A stretch of DNA of 64,000 bases from Pullulanibacillus pueri. Lineage in GTDB: Bacteria; Bacillota; Bacilli; Bacillales; Sporolactobacillaceae. Below the pieces are notes generated by a model. That model was not told the origin of the DNA. It ran no database searches and worked only from the letters and a program-made list of their open reading frames with translations. Shown here in pieces: positions 51,414 through 60,740 of the stretch. How positions within the stretch are numbered: the first letter of the stretch is position 1; each line of letters starts with the position of its first letter. Location: positions 1 to 64,000 of the forward strand of contig NZ_BMFV01000012.1 in assembly GCF_014639255.1 (NCBI RefSeq). The letters run 5' to 3'. The translations under genes were made by a program, and so were the position numbers.

Positions 51414-52289
51414 TTATAATGAAGAAGATTCACTGACGCAACGATTGCTTAATGAACCGAGTCCTGCGATAGAAATAGAAACTTCATCCCCATCCTTAAG
51501 GAATATAGGGGGCTTTCGAAACACCCCTACACCATGAGGGGTCCCTGTCGCAAGAATATCTCCTGGCTTAAATGTAAAACCTTTGGAAAGGTAGGTGATT
51601 TGGTCAGTGATATCAAAAATCATTTCCTTTGTATTAGAATCCTGAAGCGCTTCACCATTTACTGTTAATCGAATGGAGAGATCATGTGGATTGTCAATCT
51701 CATCGGCAGTCACGATATAAGGACCAGTTGGTAAAAAGGTATCGAATGATTTCCCACGAACCCATTGACCATCAGAAAACTGTACATCTCTCGCACTAAT
51801 ATCATTCACGATCATGTAACCAAAAATATGATCAAATACCTCATCTTCTAAAATATTTTTCCCTTCTTTTCCAAAGACAACCGCTAACTCTGCTTCAAAA
51901 TCAACTTGCTCCGATTCATTAGGGAGAATGATTTCGTCATCAGGTCCGACAATACAAGACGGCCATTTTGAAAAAATCAGAGGCTTTTCTGGAGGTGTCA
52001 CGTTTTGCTCACGACAATGATCCATATAGTTATTGCCTACACAAACGACTTTTCCTGGATCACTTAAGGGAGCCTTAATAGTAACTTCACCAACAGGATA
52101 ACCGCTTACATTAATATCTGCACGTTCCACTTTGTCTTTAGCGGACTGTAAAAGCGCTTTTCCCCCTTGAATTAAACCTAACATCGTTAATTCAGGAGAA
52201 TCCATGACCTGATTAAGATTAATGACATAATTGTCGACGAGCGCACCTACAAATGATTGATCTTGATATACAACTGTTACCAACTTCAT
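51414..52289 (-). CDS. FAH-family hydrolase (probable 2,4-diketo-3-deoxy-L-fuconate hydrolase)
   Basis: A 291-residue fumarylacetoacetate-hydrolase fold protein. The FAH core starts at KVVCVGNNYMDHCREQN (catalytic H), with metal ligands in VDFEAELAVVFGK (E, E; about residues 128-140) and MIVNDISARDVQ (D), then RGKSFDTFLPTGPYIV (K) and GDILATGTPHGVGVFRKPP. Such enzymes cleave C-C bonds of 2,4-diketo acids. In the oxidative fucose route this gives pyruvate and L-lactate. First gene of the unit, with GAGGAGG upstream and LacI-type sites beyond it. Confidence 0.85.
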   Translation of the reverse strand: MKLVTVVYQDQSFVGALVDNYVINLNQVMDSPELTMLGLIQGGKALLQSAKDKVERADINVSGYPVGEVTIKAPLSDPGKVVCVGNNYMDHCREQNVTPPEKPLIFSKWPSCIVGPDDEIILPNESEQVDFEAELAVVFGKEGKNILEDEVFDHIFGYMIVNDISARDVQFSDGQWVRGKSFDTFLPTGPYIVTADEIDNPHDLSIRLTVNGEALQDSNTKEMIFDITDQITYLSKGFTFKPGDILATGTPHGVGVFRKPPIFLKDGDEVSISIAGLGSLSNRCVSESSSL

Positions 52290-52743
52290 TACAAATCCTC
52301 CTCTTTTGTATTTGATTTTTTATCTATTCTTTACACACGGTACAAATATTGAGTGACATATTTTGATTATATGCTTTGTATTTGTTTTTTTCTCCAAAAC
52401 CACAAAAATTTTCAGATTAGGATGAATAATGGTTTAATGATGGTCTTATATGGATAGAGCCCTCTATTTGATACCGATAACAAAAGTATAAATTTAATAG
52501 TTTCATTATGTCAATCGATAACGATCGAACTATACCGATTGAAAAGTTCTCTATCTTTGGGCTTGTGGACAAAATAAGTGTTATTGATATCATTTTTATA
52601 TTATAATAAGAATCACCTTACTCCTCCTATATACCTTAAAAATACAAGATTATAAATAAAATACTTCATTGCAACTTTATTCAAGTGTTGAATCGAAGCA
52701 GAAACTCAACTTATACTTACAAAAAACGATAGGATGATTTTTT
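52290..52743. promoter_or_regulatory. Divergent control region between FAH operon and lacI-type gene
   Basis: A 454-bp AT-rich region without a gene. It holds two LacI-type sites: TTGATACCGATAACAA (52468-52483) and TGTCAATCGATAACGA (52509-52524), and a half site ATACCGATTG near 52533. All share the CGATAAC half. Confidence 0.55.
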
Positions 52744-53772
52744 ATGGTTACAATATATGACATCGCAAAAAAAGCTAATGTCTCTCCTATGACAGTATCC
52801 CGTGTTATAAATAATTCATCAAATATCAAAGATACCACACGCCAAAAAGTTGAAGCTATCATTAAAGAACTGGGTTATATTCCTAATTCAGCTGCTCGTA
52901 GCTTAATTTCTAAAAGAACCCATATTATTTCACTCCTAATCACAGATATCACGAATCCATTTTTTACACGGGTTGCCCGAGGCGCCGAGGATAAAGCAAA
53001 GCAATCGGGTTACCAGCTATTATTGAGTAATAGCGATGAAAACATAGATAAAGAAACTGAATACATTAATATGCTTTTATCAACTGGTGTCGATGGGGTT
53101 CTATATGCACCTATGGGTGATGAATCCAAAAAAAATTTAAGGACTCTCGTCAAAAGTAACATTCCATTTGTTCTCATCGATCGAGATATTCAAGGAATCC
53201 AAAGCGATATTGTTCTTGGTGATAGTTATGAGGGTGCGCGCCGTCTTGTCGAGCATTTGCGGGATCAAGGACATAAGAATATCGCTTTAATAAATGGACC
53301 CTCAAATACCTCTACTGCTCGCGAACGGCAAAGAGGTTACGAAGAGACTCTACGCTTATCCAATCTCCCTTATAAAAAAAAATTAATGTGGGAAATCCAA
53401 TATAAAGAAGATACCGCTGATGACGTCATTGAGCAACTCCTATCGCTCCCTAAAAACCAGCGTCCCACCGCGATTTTTGCAGGGAATAATTTTATTGCAG
53501 TCAATGTGATCAAAGCCCTCAACAAAAAAGGGATCCAAGTTCCAGATGACATGGCTATTGTATGTTTTGATGACTTCGAACCCATTTCCGGATTCAACCC
53601 TTTTCTCACGGTTGCCGCACAATCCGCCTATAGTTACGGTTACATGGGAGCTCAATTTCTCATAGAGCGCATAGAAGGAACTGGACCAAAAGAAAATCGG
53701 CGCATTGTCCTTCCCCCAGAAATCATTGTTCGAAAATCTTCATTAGGATACACCTTCAAAGGGCGCAAATAA
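52744..53772 (+). CDS. LacI-family transcriptional regulator
   Basis: A 342-residue regulator. N-terminal LacI HTH TIYDIAKKANVSPMTVSRVI NNSS is at residues 3-26, hinge helix NSAARSLISKRTHIISLL near residue 55, then a periplasmic-binding-protein-like sensor (SLLITDITNPFFTRVARGAE, DGVLYAPMG, FVLIDRDI, IAFDD-like IVCFDDFEPISGFNP). Sugar or sugar-acid effector expected. It is the only regulator in the fucoside locus, and CGATAAC-containing palindromes at several promoters are its probable operators. Confidence 0.92.
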   Translation: MVTIYDIAKKANVSPMTVSRVINNSSNIKDTTRQKVEAIIKELGYIPNSAARSLISKRTHIISLLITDITNPFFTRVARGAEDKAKQSGYQLLLSNSDENIDKETEYINMLLSTGVDGVLYAPMGDESKKNLRTLVKSNIPFVLIDRDIQGIQSDIVLGDSYEGARRLVEHLRDQGHKNIALINGPSNTSTARERQRGYEETLRLSNLPYKKKLMWEIQYKEDTADDVIEQLLSLPKNQRPTAIFAGNNFIAVNVIKALNKKGIQVPDDMAIVCFDDFEPISGFNPFLTVAAQSAYSYGYMGAQFLIERIEGTGPKENRRIVLPPEIIVRKSSLGYTFKGRK

Positions 53773-53810
53773 CCTTTATTAATATCTTAAAAAAGCACTC
53801 CTACATTTCC

Positions 53811-53875
53811 CCCTATCAAAATAAATCTTTTGATAGGGTTGTAAAATTAGCCGATAGGAGCTATCCTTCGGCTAA
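53811..53875. terminator. Two consecutive hairpins between convergent genes
   Basis: CCCTATCAAAA/TTTTGATAGGG (53811-53838) and TTAGCCGA...TCGGCTAA (53847-53875). They separate lacI from the convergent fucosidase gene. T-tracts are poor, but position and stems fit transcription ends. Confidence 0.6.
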
Positions 53876-53921
53876 TTCAAATGCTAAGTTTTTATTAGAA
53901 AATCAGTAATGGATTAAGTTA

Positions 53922-55166
53922 TCAGTGACCAACTTGATTATTGATATCAAAACATGCAAGTTGCTTAATAATTGGTGTATCAATTGCTTCGGTCACCATT
54001 AAACGTAATTGATTTGTGACGATAGGATCAAAAGAATCAATCTTCTTGTGACCAACGGCAGTTCCAACGAACACTTCTTTCCAATCGCCATCCTGTAGAT
54101 ATTCTAGTCTGTATTTTCTCACCCTTTCTCCATATGTAATATCTTCCTTTAATATAACATGGTTGATTAGTATAGGTTTGTCCATTTGAAGGGTGATGAC
54201 ATTTCCTTTTCCCGAAGTCTCAGAAAGAGGTTGTGCAAACTTTGACTTGATTTCTTGACCAAATGCAATGACTCTTTCTGCATCTATTTCAGGGATTAGC
54301 CCATACTTATCAGGAGCTACATTTAATAAGAGATTTGCACCATGGCCAACTGACCGATAATAAATATCCATTAATTCTTCAAGAGATTTTAAATTATGCT
54401 CGTCATCCGTGCGCCAAAACCAATGACGATTCCGAATCGGCACATCACATTCTGAAGGAAGCCATTCCGGTGTATCCGGTAACCAGGTTGGCGCTGAATC
54501 AGTGAAAAGGCTAAGTCGAGCTGTCTTACTTGAATTCCAATTTGGATAAGGCGCCACTCCATCTTCATTTCCTGCCCATCTTATTGTCGGCCGCCCCATA
54601 TTAAAGACCATAGCTTCTGGCTGGTAACGCTCAACCAAATCAATGATTCTCCGCCAATCATATTGACGACCTTCTGATCCCGCTCCATCAAACCATACTT
54701 CAACCAATGGACCATATTGAGTCAACAATTCTGTCAACTGCTGACAATAAAAGTCATCATAGGCATTTTTATCTTTATAACACGGCTCATGTCGATCCCA
54801 CGGAGAAAGATATAATCCAAATAATAACCCTTCCTCCTGGCAAGCGGTCGCAACCTCACCAACAACATCCCCTTTTCCCTGTTTCCATGGACTGGATTTA
54901 ACAGAATGTTCCGTAGTCGTTGTTGGCCATAAGCAAAAGCCATCGTGATGTTTTGCTGTTAAAATAATATATTTAAACCCTGCTTGTTTTGCAATCCTTA
55001 CCCATTGTCTCGCATCTAAATCGCTAGGGTTGAACTTTTTAGGATCCTCTTCTCCAGTTCCCCACTCTTGATCATAAAAAGTGTTGATTCCAAAATGAAA
55101 AAACATCCCGAGCTCAAGATCCTGCCATCTGCTTTGTTGCTGCGTAGGTACAGCTTGTTCGGTCAT
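53922..55166 (-). CDS. Alpha-L-fucosidase, GH29-type (1)
   Basis: A 414-residue GH29 enzyme without a signal peptide, so cytoplasmic. Family blocks: LELGMFFHFGINTFYDQEWG, YIILTAKHHDGFCLWPT, LLFGLYLSPWDRH, and the nucleophile aspartate in VEVWFDGAGSEG (about residue 158). The C-terminal 90 residues (GKGNVITLQMDKPILINHVI...) look like a discoidin-type sugar-binding domain. Start at ATG with GGAGG 8 bases upstream. It hydrolyses terminal alpha-L-fucose from oligosaccharides. Last gene of the ABC-transporter unit. Confidence 0.9.
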   Translation of the reverse strand: MTEQAVPTQQQSRWQDLELGMFFHFGINTFYDQEWGTGEEDPKKFNPSDLDARQWVRIAKQAGFKYIILTAKHHDGFCLWPTTTTEHSVKSSPWKQGKGDVVGEVATACQEEGLLFGLYLSPWDRHEPCYKDKNAYDDFYCQQLTELLTQYGPLVEVWFDGAGSEGRQYDWRRIIDLVERYQPEAMVFNMGRPTIRWAGNEDGVAPYPNWNSSKTARLSLFTDSAPTWLPDTPEWLPSECDVPIRNRHWFWRTDDEHNLKSLEELMDIYYRSVGHGANLLLNVAPDKYGLIPEIDAERVIAFGQEIKSKFAQPLSETSGKGNVITLQMDKPILINHVILKEDITYGERVRKYRLEYLQDGDWKEVFVGTAVGHKKIDSFDPIVTNQLRLMVTEAIDTPIIKQLACFDINNQVGH

Positions 55167-55260
55167 TTTAAGCACCTCCAATAAATAGCCCTCATTCATT
55201 TTTATGAGAAGAAAGAGAGGAGAAGTAGAAATCTCCCCCTCTTACATTGAATAAATTCTC

Positions 55261-56888
55261 CTAATTTTTATACTTAGCATCGTATGCCTCTTGATAAATT
55301 TTCACATAGTCCTTAATGCCCATACTGTCTAATGTTTTGATGTATTTATCCCAATCCTTATCGATATTGGCTTTCCCCGTGATAAATTTCGCCTTCATTT
55401 CATCAACATAATCTGTAACTGTTTTTTCTAACGTTGCCATTTCATTAGATTGTTCCTCTGTGAAAAACAGATCAGGCACTGGTTCTATATCTTTTGGAAG
55501 ATAGGGCTCGTATTGTTCTGTTGCTTTCCAAAGGACCTCCTCCTGTGTTCCCTTGGGGACTGCATGACTAGAACGAAATTCTCTTGTCCTTAAAGATGGC
55601 CCCGTTTGCATCCAAGCATGATTTGTAAGGGCTTCTGATTGTTTAAGTTCAACCCACGACGCTTGTTTTCCATTTAATCCTGTTTCACCCTCTTTAGCAT
55701 TGCGCCATTCTTTATCTGGACGTCCAATGACAGAGCGTAAGGTGATATCCCGCTTATACATAGCATCCGCCCAACGCATGGCAACATCAGGATGCTTACA
55801 ATTTTTAGTAATGATAAATTCTGCTGGTTGTGTCACAGGTGCAGGCTCATAAAGAGTCACGCGGTTTCCATCAGGTCCTTTTAGTGGAGGAACAACAACG
55901 TAATCGTTTCCTCTTCCTTTATCACTAATATCTGCAAATGTAGAACGTGTCGCCGCTACCGCCACCCCTAAAATAGGGGTACCAGGATTCTCACCCAATT
56001 TCATAAATTGTTCTGAGTCTTGAGTGAATGACCCCGAATAAATAAGACCATCAGCATACAATTGATGAAGATACTTTAATCCCTCTTGCCACTCTGGTGT
56101 ATTATACGGCACCTGTATTTTCCCGTCTTTTACAAACATATCACTGTAAATAAAGGGATTCATTAAGAAACCAGCAATATCTTCATGCCAAGAATTCTTC
56201 ATCCCTGATAGTGGGATTTCATCTGCTTTGCCATTTCCATTCGGATCCTGTGTTTTAAAGGCTTTTAACATAGCCGTAAATTCATCGGTTGTTGTTGGTA
56301 TTTTCAAACCTAACTTATCGAGCCATGGTTTGTATACCCACATTTTTTCAGACATTGAACAGTGGTAACAGTCATTGACTTGCGGAAGGGAGTATATATC
56401 ACCATCAGGTGTTGTTATTGCATCTTTAACGCCAGGGACATCATTAAGCATTTTCTTGGTCTCAGTCCATACTTATCAATTAAGTTATTAAGAGATTGAA
56501 AGACGCCCTTTTTCCCGTACACCATCAATTGTGATTTTGTCACAGGCATATGCATAATGACATCAGGCAAATCGCCACTTGCTAACATAAGATTAAGTTT
56601 TTCCGCAGCACCATCTTCAGGTATAATTTCCCACTTAACATGAACGCCCGTTTTTTTCTCATACCATTTAGTAAAATCATTAGTATTAAAGTCTTTCACC
56701 AGTGAATTAGAAGGGATAAGAACAGTGAGTGTTACTTTATCCTTCACAATCGGGAAAGTATCGGGATCTGTTACAATAGGTTTAACATCGGCGGTTGTTT
56801 TCTTTGAAGTTTCTTTACTCGAGCATCCAGCCATTAGTAATGAACACAACAACAAAAAGGTTAAAATGACTATAAACTTATGTTTCAT
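55261..56888 (-). pseudogene. Extracellular solute-binding lipoprotein (LplA/YtcQ-like), frameshifted
   Basis: ABC importer binding protein. ATG with GAGGAGG upstream starts MKHKFIVILTFLLLCSLLMA GC (lipobox MAGC, C at residue 22). It reads through TVLIPSNSLVKDFNTNDFTK and KLNLMLASGDLPDVIMHMP to NNLIDKYG; then the frame shifts and continues with ETKKMLNDVPGVKDAITTPD, DIYSLPQVNDCYHCSMSEKM to the end. A missing G in CTGAGACC (about 56457-56462) explains it. Total about 540 residues as in oligosaccharide-binding LplA/YtcQ proteins. If real, the importer would be dead; if a sequence error, the gene is intact. Confidence 0.85.
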
Positions 56889-56975
56889 CAAATTCCTCCT
56901 CAACCCAATCAATAGAATTTTCTCCACTCTAAACCCAAAAGGTTGGCTACCACCTCCTTTTAGCAGGGCATAGAT

Positions 56976-57869
56976 TTACTCTTTTAAAGATCCAATCATA
57001 ACCCCTTTTACAAAATGCCTTTGTACAAAGGGGTAGATAATTAAAACAGGCAAGGATGAGACTACAATTAATGCGTATTTCAGGAGTTCTGTAAGACCAA
57101 TCCTGGATTGAAGCATCGCAATATCTCCAATCATAGAAGGATCAATTTCACTTTGCGCAAGAATATTTTTCAAAATCAATTGTAACGGAAAGAGATTCTG
57201 ATCTCGCAGATAGATAAGAGCGTCAAAATATTCGTTCCAATGCCCTACAGCATAAAACAATGCAATGACAGCAATAATCGGTCCAGACAGAGGCAACACA
57301 ATTCTTGTTAAAAATTTCATGTCAGTACATCCATCCAGTTGAGCTGATTCTAATAGTTCGTCTGGAATTGTCGTTTTGAAATAAGTTCGGGTTATAATGA
57401 CATTAAACACAGACATCGCGTTGGGGATGATCAAGGCCCAGCGTGTATCTAGCATGCCAAGATCTTTGACAAGAAGGTAAGTTGGAATCAATCCACCATT
57501 AAAAATCATTGTAAAGACAAATAACAACATAAATAAGTTTTTGCCTTTAAAATCCTTTCTTGAGAGTGGATAAGCAGCCATAATAGTTAATGCAATATTA
57601 ATGAGAGTCCCGACCACGGTATAAAAAATAGAGTTTGCGTACCCCTTCCAAATTAAAGCATAATTAAATACTTCCTTGTAAGCTGTTAAACTAAAATCTA
57701 CCGGCCATAACCACACCCGTCCTGAAGTAACGGCTTTAGTTGAACTAAATGAAGCACTTAATACATAGATAAGCGGGTATAAAACAGCAATCAATAGAAT
57801 ACATAGAAAAACATAATTACATATAAGGAAAATTCGATCTCCTTTAGATTCTCTGATATTACTATTCAT
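56976..57869 (-). CDS. ABC sugar importer permease, LplC-like
   Basis: A 297-residue permease of the carbohydrate CUT1 type with six helices (first: FLICNYVFLCILLIAVLYPL). The EAA loop contacting the ATPase is ELLESAQLDGCTDMKFLTRI VLPLSGP. Typical LplC/YtcP opening VLSASFSSTKAVTSGRVWLW. It lies between the other permease (25 bases) and the binding protein (87 bases). No ATPase gene is in the cluster; a shared MsmX-type ATPase encoded elsewhere is likely, as known for B. subtilis oligosaccharide importers. Confidence 0.92.
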   Translation of the reverse strand: MNSNIRESKGDRIFLICNYVFLCILLIAVLYPLIYVLSASFSSTKAVTSGRVWLWPVDFSLTAYKEVFNYALIWKGYANSIFYTVVGTLINIALTIMAAYPLSRKDFKGKNLFMLLFVFTMIFNGGLIPTYLLVKDLGMLDTRWALIIPNAMSVFNVIITRTYFKTTIPDELLESAQLDGCTDMKFLTRIVLPLSGPIIAVIALFYAVGHWNEYFDALIYLRDQNLFPLQLILKNILAQSEIDPSMIGDIAMLQSRIGLTELLKYALIVVSSLPVLIIYPFVQRHFVKGVMIGSLKE

Positions 57870-57894
57870 ACTAAACCACCCCTATCTTCCAGAG

Positions 57895-58866
57895 TTACCA
57901 AAGACTTTCTTGTCCTACTTTTCTCGCAAGTCGATTAGCACCGATGATTAAAACAAAGGCAATCGCCGCCTTGAAAAATCCAATAGCGGCAGCATATGAA
58001 TACTGCGGAATTGGGGCCACTAAACCAACCTTGTAAACAAACGTATCTATTACTTCTGATGATGATAGATTCAAGGAGTTTTGTAATAGCAATACCTTTT
58101 GAAACCCTGTATCCAAAATACTTCCCATATTTAAGATCAACAATATAATTGTTGTTGGTAGGATGCCTGGAATATCAATGTGCCAAATTCGTTTTAAAAT
58201 ACTTGCACCATCAATGATCGCTGCTTCATGAAGACTCGGACTTACACCAGTTAAAGCAGCCAAGTAGATGATGCAACCAAAACCTACATTTTGCCAAATA
58301 TCAGACCAAACATAAATAGATTTAAATAATGAGGGCTCTCCCATAATGTCAACATTATGCACTCCGAATAAAGAAAGGACTTGGCTAAAAGGACCTCTAG
58401 GAGAAAGAAACAATAAGATGATGCCCACAATAACAACAACTGAAATGAAGTGAGGAGCATAGGTAATCATTTGAGCAAATTTTTTAAACCGTTTCCTGTA
58501 AACGTAATTTAAGCTTAAAGCTAATATTATCGGGAATGGAAATCCCGCAATCAAGTGATAAAGGCTTAGCAACAACGTATTTTTAAGGACCCTTCCAAAT
58601 TCATATGAGTGTATAAATTTTATAAAATTATCTAGCCCCACCCACGGACTTCCCCAAATCCCTAAGGTTGGATCAAAATTTTTAAAAGCAATGATTGCTC
58701 CATACATAGGGACATATTTAAAAACAATGACATACAAAAGCGGTAAACAAAAGAGCAAATAAAGTTGCCAGTGATTCTTAAGCGCTTTCATGAATGTGAA
58801 CCTTTTTTTAACTGAAACCTTCGTTTGACTTGTAAGTTTAGATGTTTGCAATTTAGTTGTGCCCAA
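57895..58866 (-). CDS. ABC sugar importer permease, LplB-like
   Basis: A 323-residue CUT1 permease of the LplB/YtcQ-associated type: HWQLYLLFCLPLLYVIVFKY VPMYGAIIAFKNF at the start, EAA loop SPSLHEAAIIDGASILKRIWHIDIPGI. I start at TTG (LGTTKLQTSKLTSQ) 6-7 bases after GGGGGG; a longer frame upstream lacks a site. First gene of the unit permease-permease-binding protein-fucosidase. An operator-like palindrome sits about 120 bases upstream. A partial cre-like sequence lies within codons 26-30. Confidence 0.9.
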   Translation of the reverse strand: MGTTKLQTSKLTSQTKVSVKKRFTFMKALKNHWQLYLLFCLPLLYVIVFKYVPMYGAIIAFKNFDPTLGIWGSPWVGLDNFIKFIHSYEFGRVLKNTLLLSLYHLIAGFPFPIILALSLNYVYRKRFKKFAQMITYAPHFISVVVIVGIILLFLSPRGPFSQVLSLFGVHNVDIMGEPSLFKSIYVWSDIWQNVGFGCIIYLAALTGVSPSLHEAAIIDGASILKRIWHIDIPGILPTTIILLILNMGSILDTGFQKVLLLQNSLNLSSSEVIDTFVYKVGLVAPIPQYSYAAAIGFFKAAIAFVLIIGANRLARKVGQESLW

Positions 58867-58986
58867 CGCTTTCCCCCCTAATAGAATTTTTATATCTGAA
58901 AAATATGTAAACAAATGATTAAACGAAATCTAATATTTCACTCATCTTAAAGCTATCTTTTTAAACTTAAGTCATTCTGTATTTTA

Positions 58987-58998
58987 GTTATCGGTAAC
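58987..58998. promoter_or_regulatory. LacI-type operator GTTATCGGTAAC
   Basis: A 12-bp near-perfect palindrome with central CG, 121 bases upstream of the importer unit's first start. It shares TTATCG and GTAAC halves with the sites near lacI and with the 44-bp palindrome. Confidence 0.6.
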
Positions 58999-59210
58999 AT
59001 AATAGTAACATCGCAAAAATAGACTGTCAATTTAAATTTTCTTTCTTTATAAAATATTTTTAATCGTAGGTAATTTCCGGTCATCCTGTTGAAAAGTCTA
59101 TAAATAAGCATAGCAAACTAAGGGAAAATGGAGTCGAATGACTCTCATCTCTCCCTTTGATGCAGCAGGTTAATTTGGGTATTTTTATTCAAAGTGAGTT
59201 GTTGGTTGAC

Positions 59211-60575
59211 TTATTCTATCTTAAATACATGCGCAATTGGGGCTTGTTCCTCAATATGTGGGAGCCTAATGCGTACTCCCTCATTGATTTGCTGGTAAGA
59301 TACCTCAATCTCTTCTTTCCCCAACATAAGAATATGTTCAACTTCACCCGTAAAAGGAAGGAGTATATATTCTTTTACAACGTCTTCCTTTTGATAGAGA
59401 TAGAAACAGTACACGGTCTCACCTTTGCACGTAAATCCACAATTCTCTTTAAAATACGGCGCGCATATTCGAGTCCCATAGACGGCTTCTCCATAAATAT
59501 TCAACCACGCGCCTAATTCTTTCATTCGCGAAATTGCTCCACTTGGCAACCGTCCATCTGGCTGTGGCCCAACGTTCAAAGCTAAATTTCCACCCTTAGC
59601 AATTACTTCAACAAGCGTATGGATAATCTCGCGTGCTGTTTTATAGTCATCCTCATATTTAAACGAAAAAGATGTCCCCATTGTAATACAGCTTTCCCAC
59701 GGTACAGACAATGGATGTTCAGGGATAGTTTGTTCTGGTGTGATGTAATTTTCATAGGGACCACCCATAGTTCGATCAGCTGTAATGAGCCATGGTTGTA
59801 ACTTCCGAGCTTTTTGAATGACCTCTCCTAGACAAATATCTTGGCGTTTATGGCCGACCCATCCCGCATCAAGCCACAACACATCAATTCGTCCATACCG
59901 GGACATGAGTTCCATAATCTGTTCATGTGTAAATTGAACAAATGACTCCCATAGCCACGGATACTCTTCTGGGTCATAAGAGGGTCCGCGCCACATGGAT
60001 CTTCCTCTCTCCATTCCCTGTGCCCAATAATATTCTGAATGCCAATCCGCCTTAGAAAAGTAAGTGGCAATCGATAGCCCTCTGGCACGAAAGGCATCAA
60101 AAAGGTGTTTGCAAATATCAGCATATTTATGTTTATGGAAAGGAGTATCTTGACCTGTAATCCGATAATCTGTCATATGAGTATCCCACATGCTAAATCC
60201 GTCATGATGTTTCGTTGTAAAAATTAAATATTTGAATCCCCCTTCATAAGCCAAATCAGCCCAAACCTCTGGTTGAAACCGAATAGGATTAAATGTCTTA
60301 TTCAAGTCAAAATATTGACGCTTTAATTCTTCCGAATCTCTCTCCCAATCAATACCTTCCCTTGACCAATCACCGTCTTTATCACTTAATGCCCATGATT
60401 CAACTATACCTAGTTGTGAATATGGCCCCCAGTGCATCATAATTCCCAGCTTTTGGTCTTTAAACCATTCAAGACGTTCAAGAAGCAATGGATCCTCTGG
60501 CTTTACCCATTCTTTTTCAGCGCTATAATTGTGCACACCCTGTTCAATGATTTGTTCTTCATTTTGACCAGCCAT
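59211..60575 (-). CDS. Alpha-L-fucosidase, GH29-type (2)
   Basis: A 454-residue GH29-like enzyme, cytoplasmic. RLEWFKDQKLGIMMHWGPYS, YLIFTTKHHDGFSMWDTHMT, SIATYFSKADWHSEYYWAQG and the nucleophile D in RIDVLWLDAGWVG (about residue 234) are the family motifs. ALNVGPQPDGRLPSGAISRM closes the barrel. Start at MAGQNEEQ because AAAGGTGAG lies 6 bases upstream; the longer frame would run into the 44-bp palindrome. It is only distantly similar to the two other fucosidases here, suggesting a different linkage preference. Confidence 0.9.
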   Translation of the reverse strand: MAGQNEEQIIEQGVHNYSAEKEWVKPEDPLLLERLEWFKDQKLGIMMHWGPYSQLGIVESWALSDKDGDWSREGIDWERDSEELKRQYFDLNKTFNPIRFQPEVWADLAYEGGFKYLIFTTKHHDGFSMWDTHMTDYRITGQDTPFHKHKYADICKHLFDAFRARGLSIATYFSKADWHSEYYWAQGMERGRSMWRGPSYDPEEYPWLWESFVQFTHEQIMELMSRYGRIDVLWLDAGWVGHKRQDICLGEVIQKARKLQPWLITADRTMGGPYENYITPEQTIPEHPLSVPWESCITMGTSFSFKYEDDYKTAREIIHTLVEVIAKGGNLALNVGPQPDGRLPSGAISRMKELGAWLNIYGEAVYGTRICAPYFKENCGFTCKGETVYCFYLYQKEDVVKEYILLPFTGEVEHILMLGKEEIEVSYQQINEGVRIRLPHIEEQAPIAHVFKIE

Positions 60576-60648
60576 CGTCTCACCTTTCTCTATTTTTCTC
60601 GTAAAAGAGTATAAAATAATAGATTGATTTCTACCTATTTTATGGTTG

Positions 60649-60692
60649 TTTTCCACCGATAATTGTTATCGATAACAATTATCGGTGGAAAA
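60649..60692. promoter_or_regulatory. 44-bp perfect palindrome, multiple LacI-type operator
   Basis: Every base from 60649 to 60692 pairs with its mirror around ATCGAT. Centre TTGTTATCGATAACAA; each arm also carries an ACCGATAA / TTATCGGT half. It lies 74 bases upstream of the fucosidase (2) start and downstream of the dehydratase gene. As RNA it would be a strong stem, but no T-tract follows on the minus strand, so an operator is more likely than a terminator. Confidence 0.7.
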
Positions 60693-60740
60693 TGGGTCCT
60701 TATTTTTTCATGACCTGGACAGGGTTCAATTCTATAGTTC

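Noticed and set aside
58777..58790. CcpA cre site TCTTAAGCGCTTTCA
   Set aside because: It lies inside the permease coding sequence and matches only in part; intragenic cre sites exist, but I cannot support it beyond a note.
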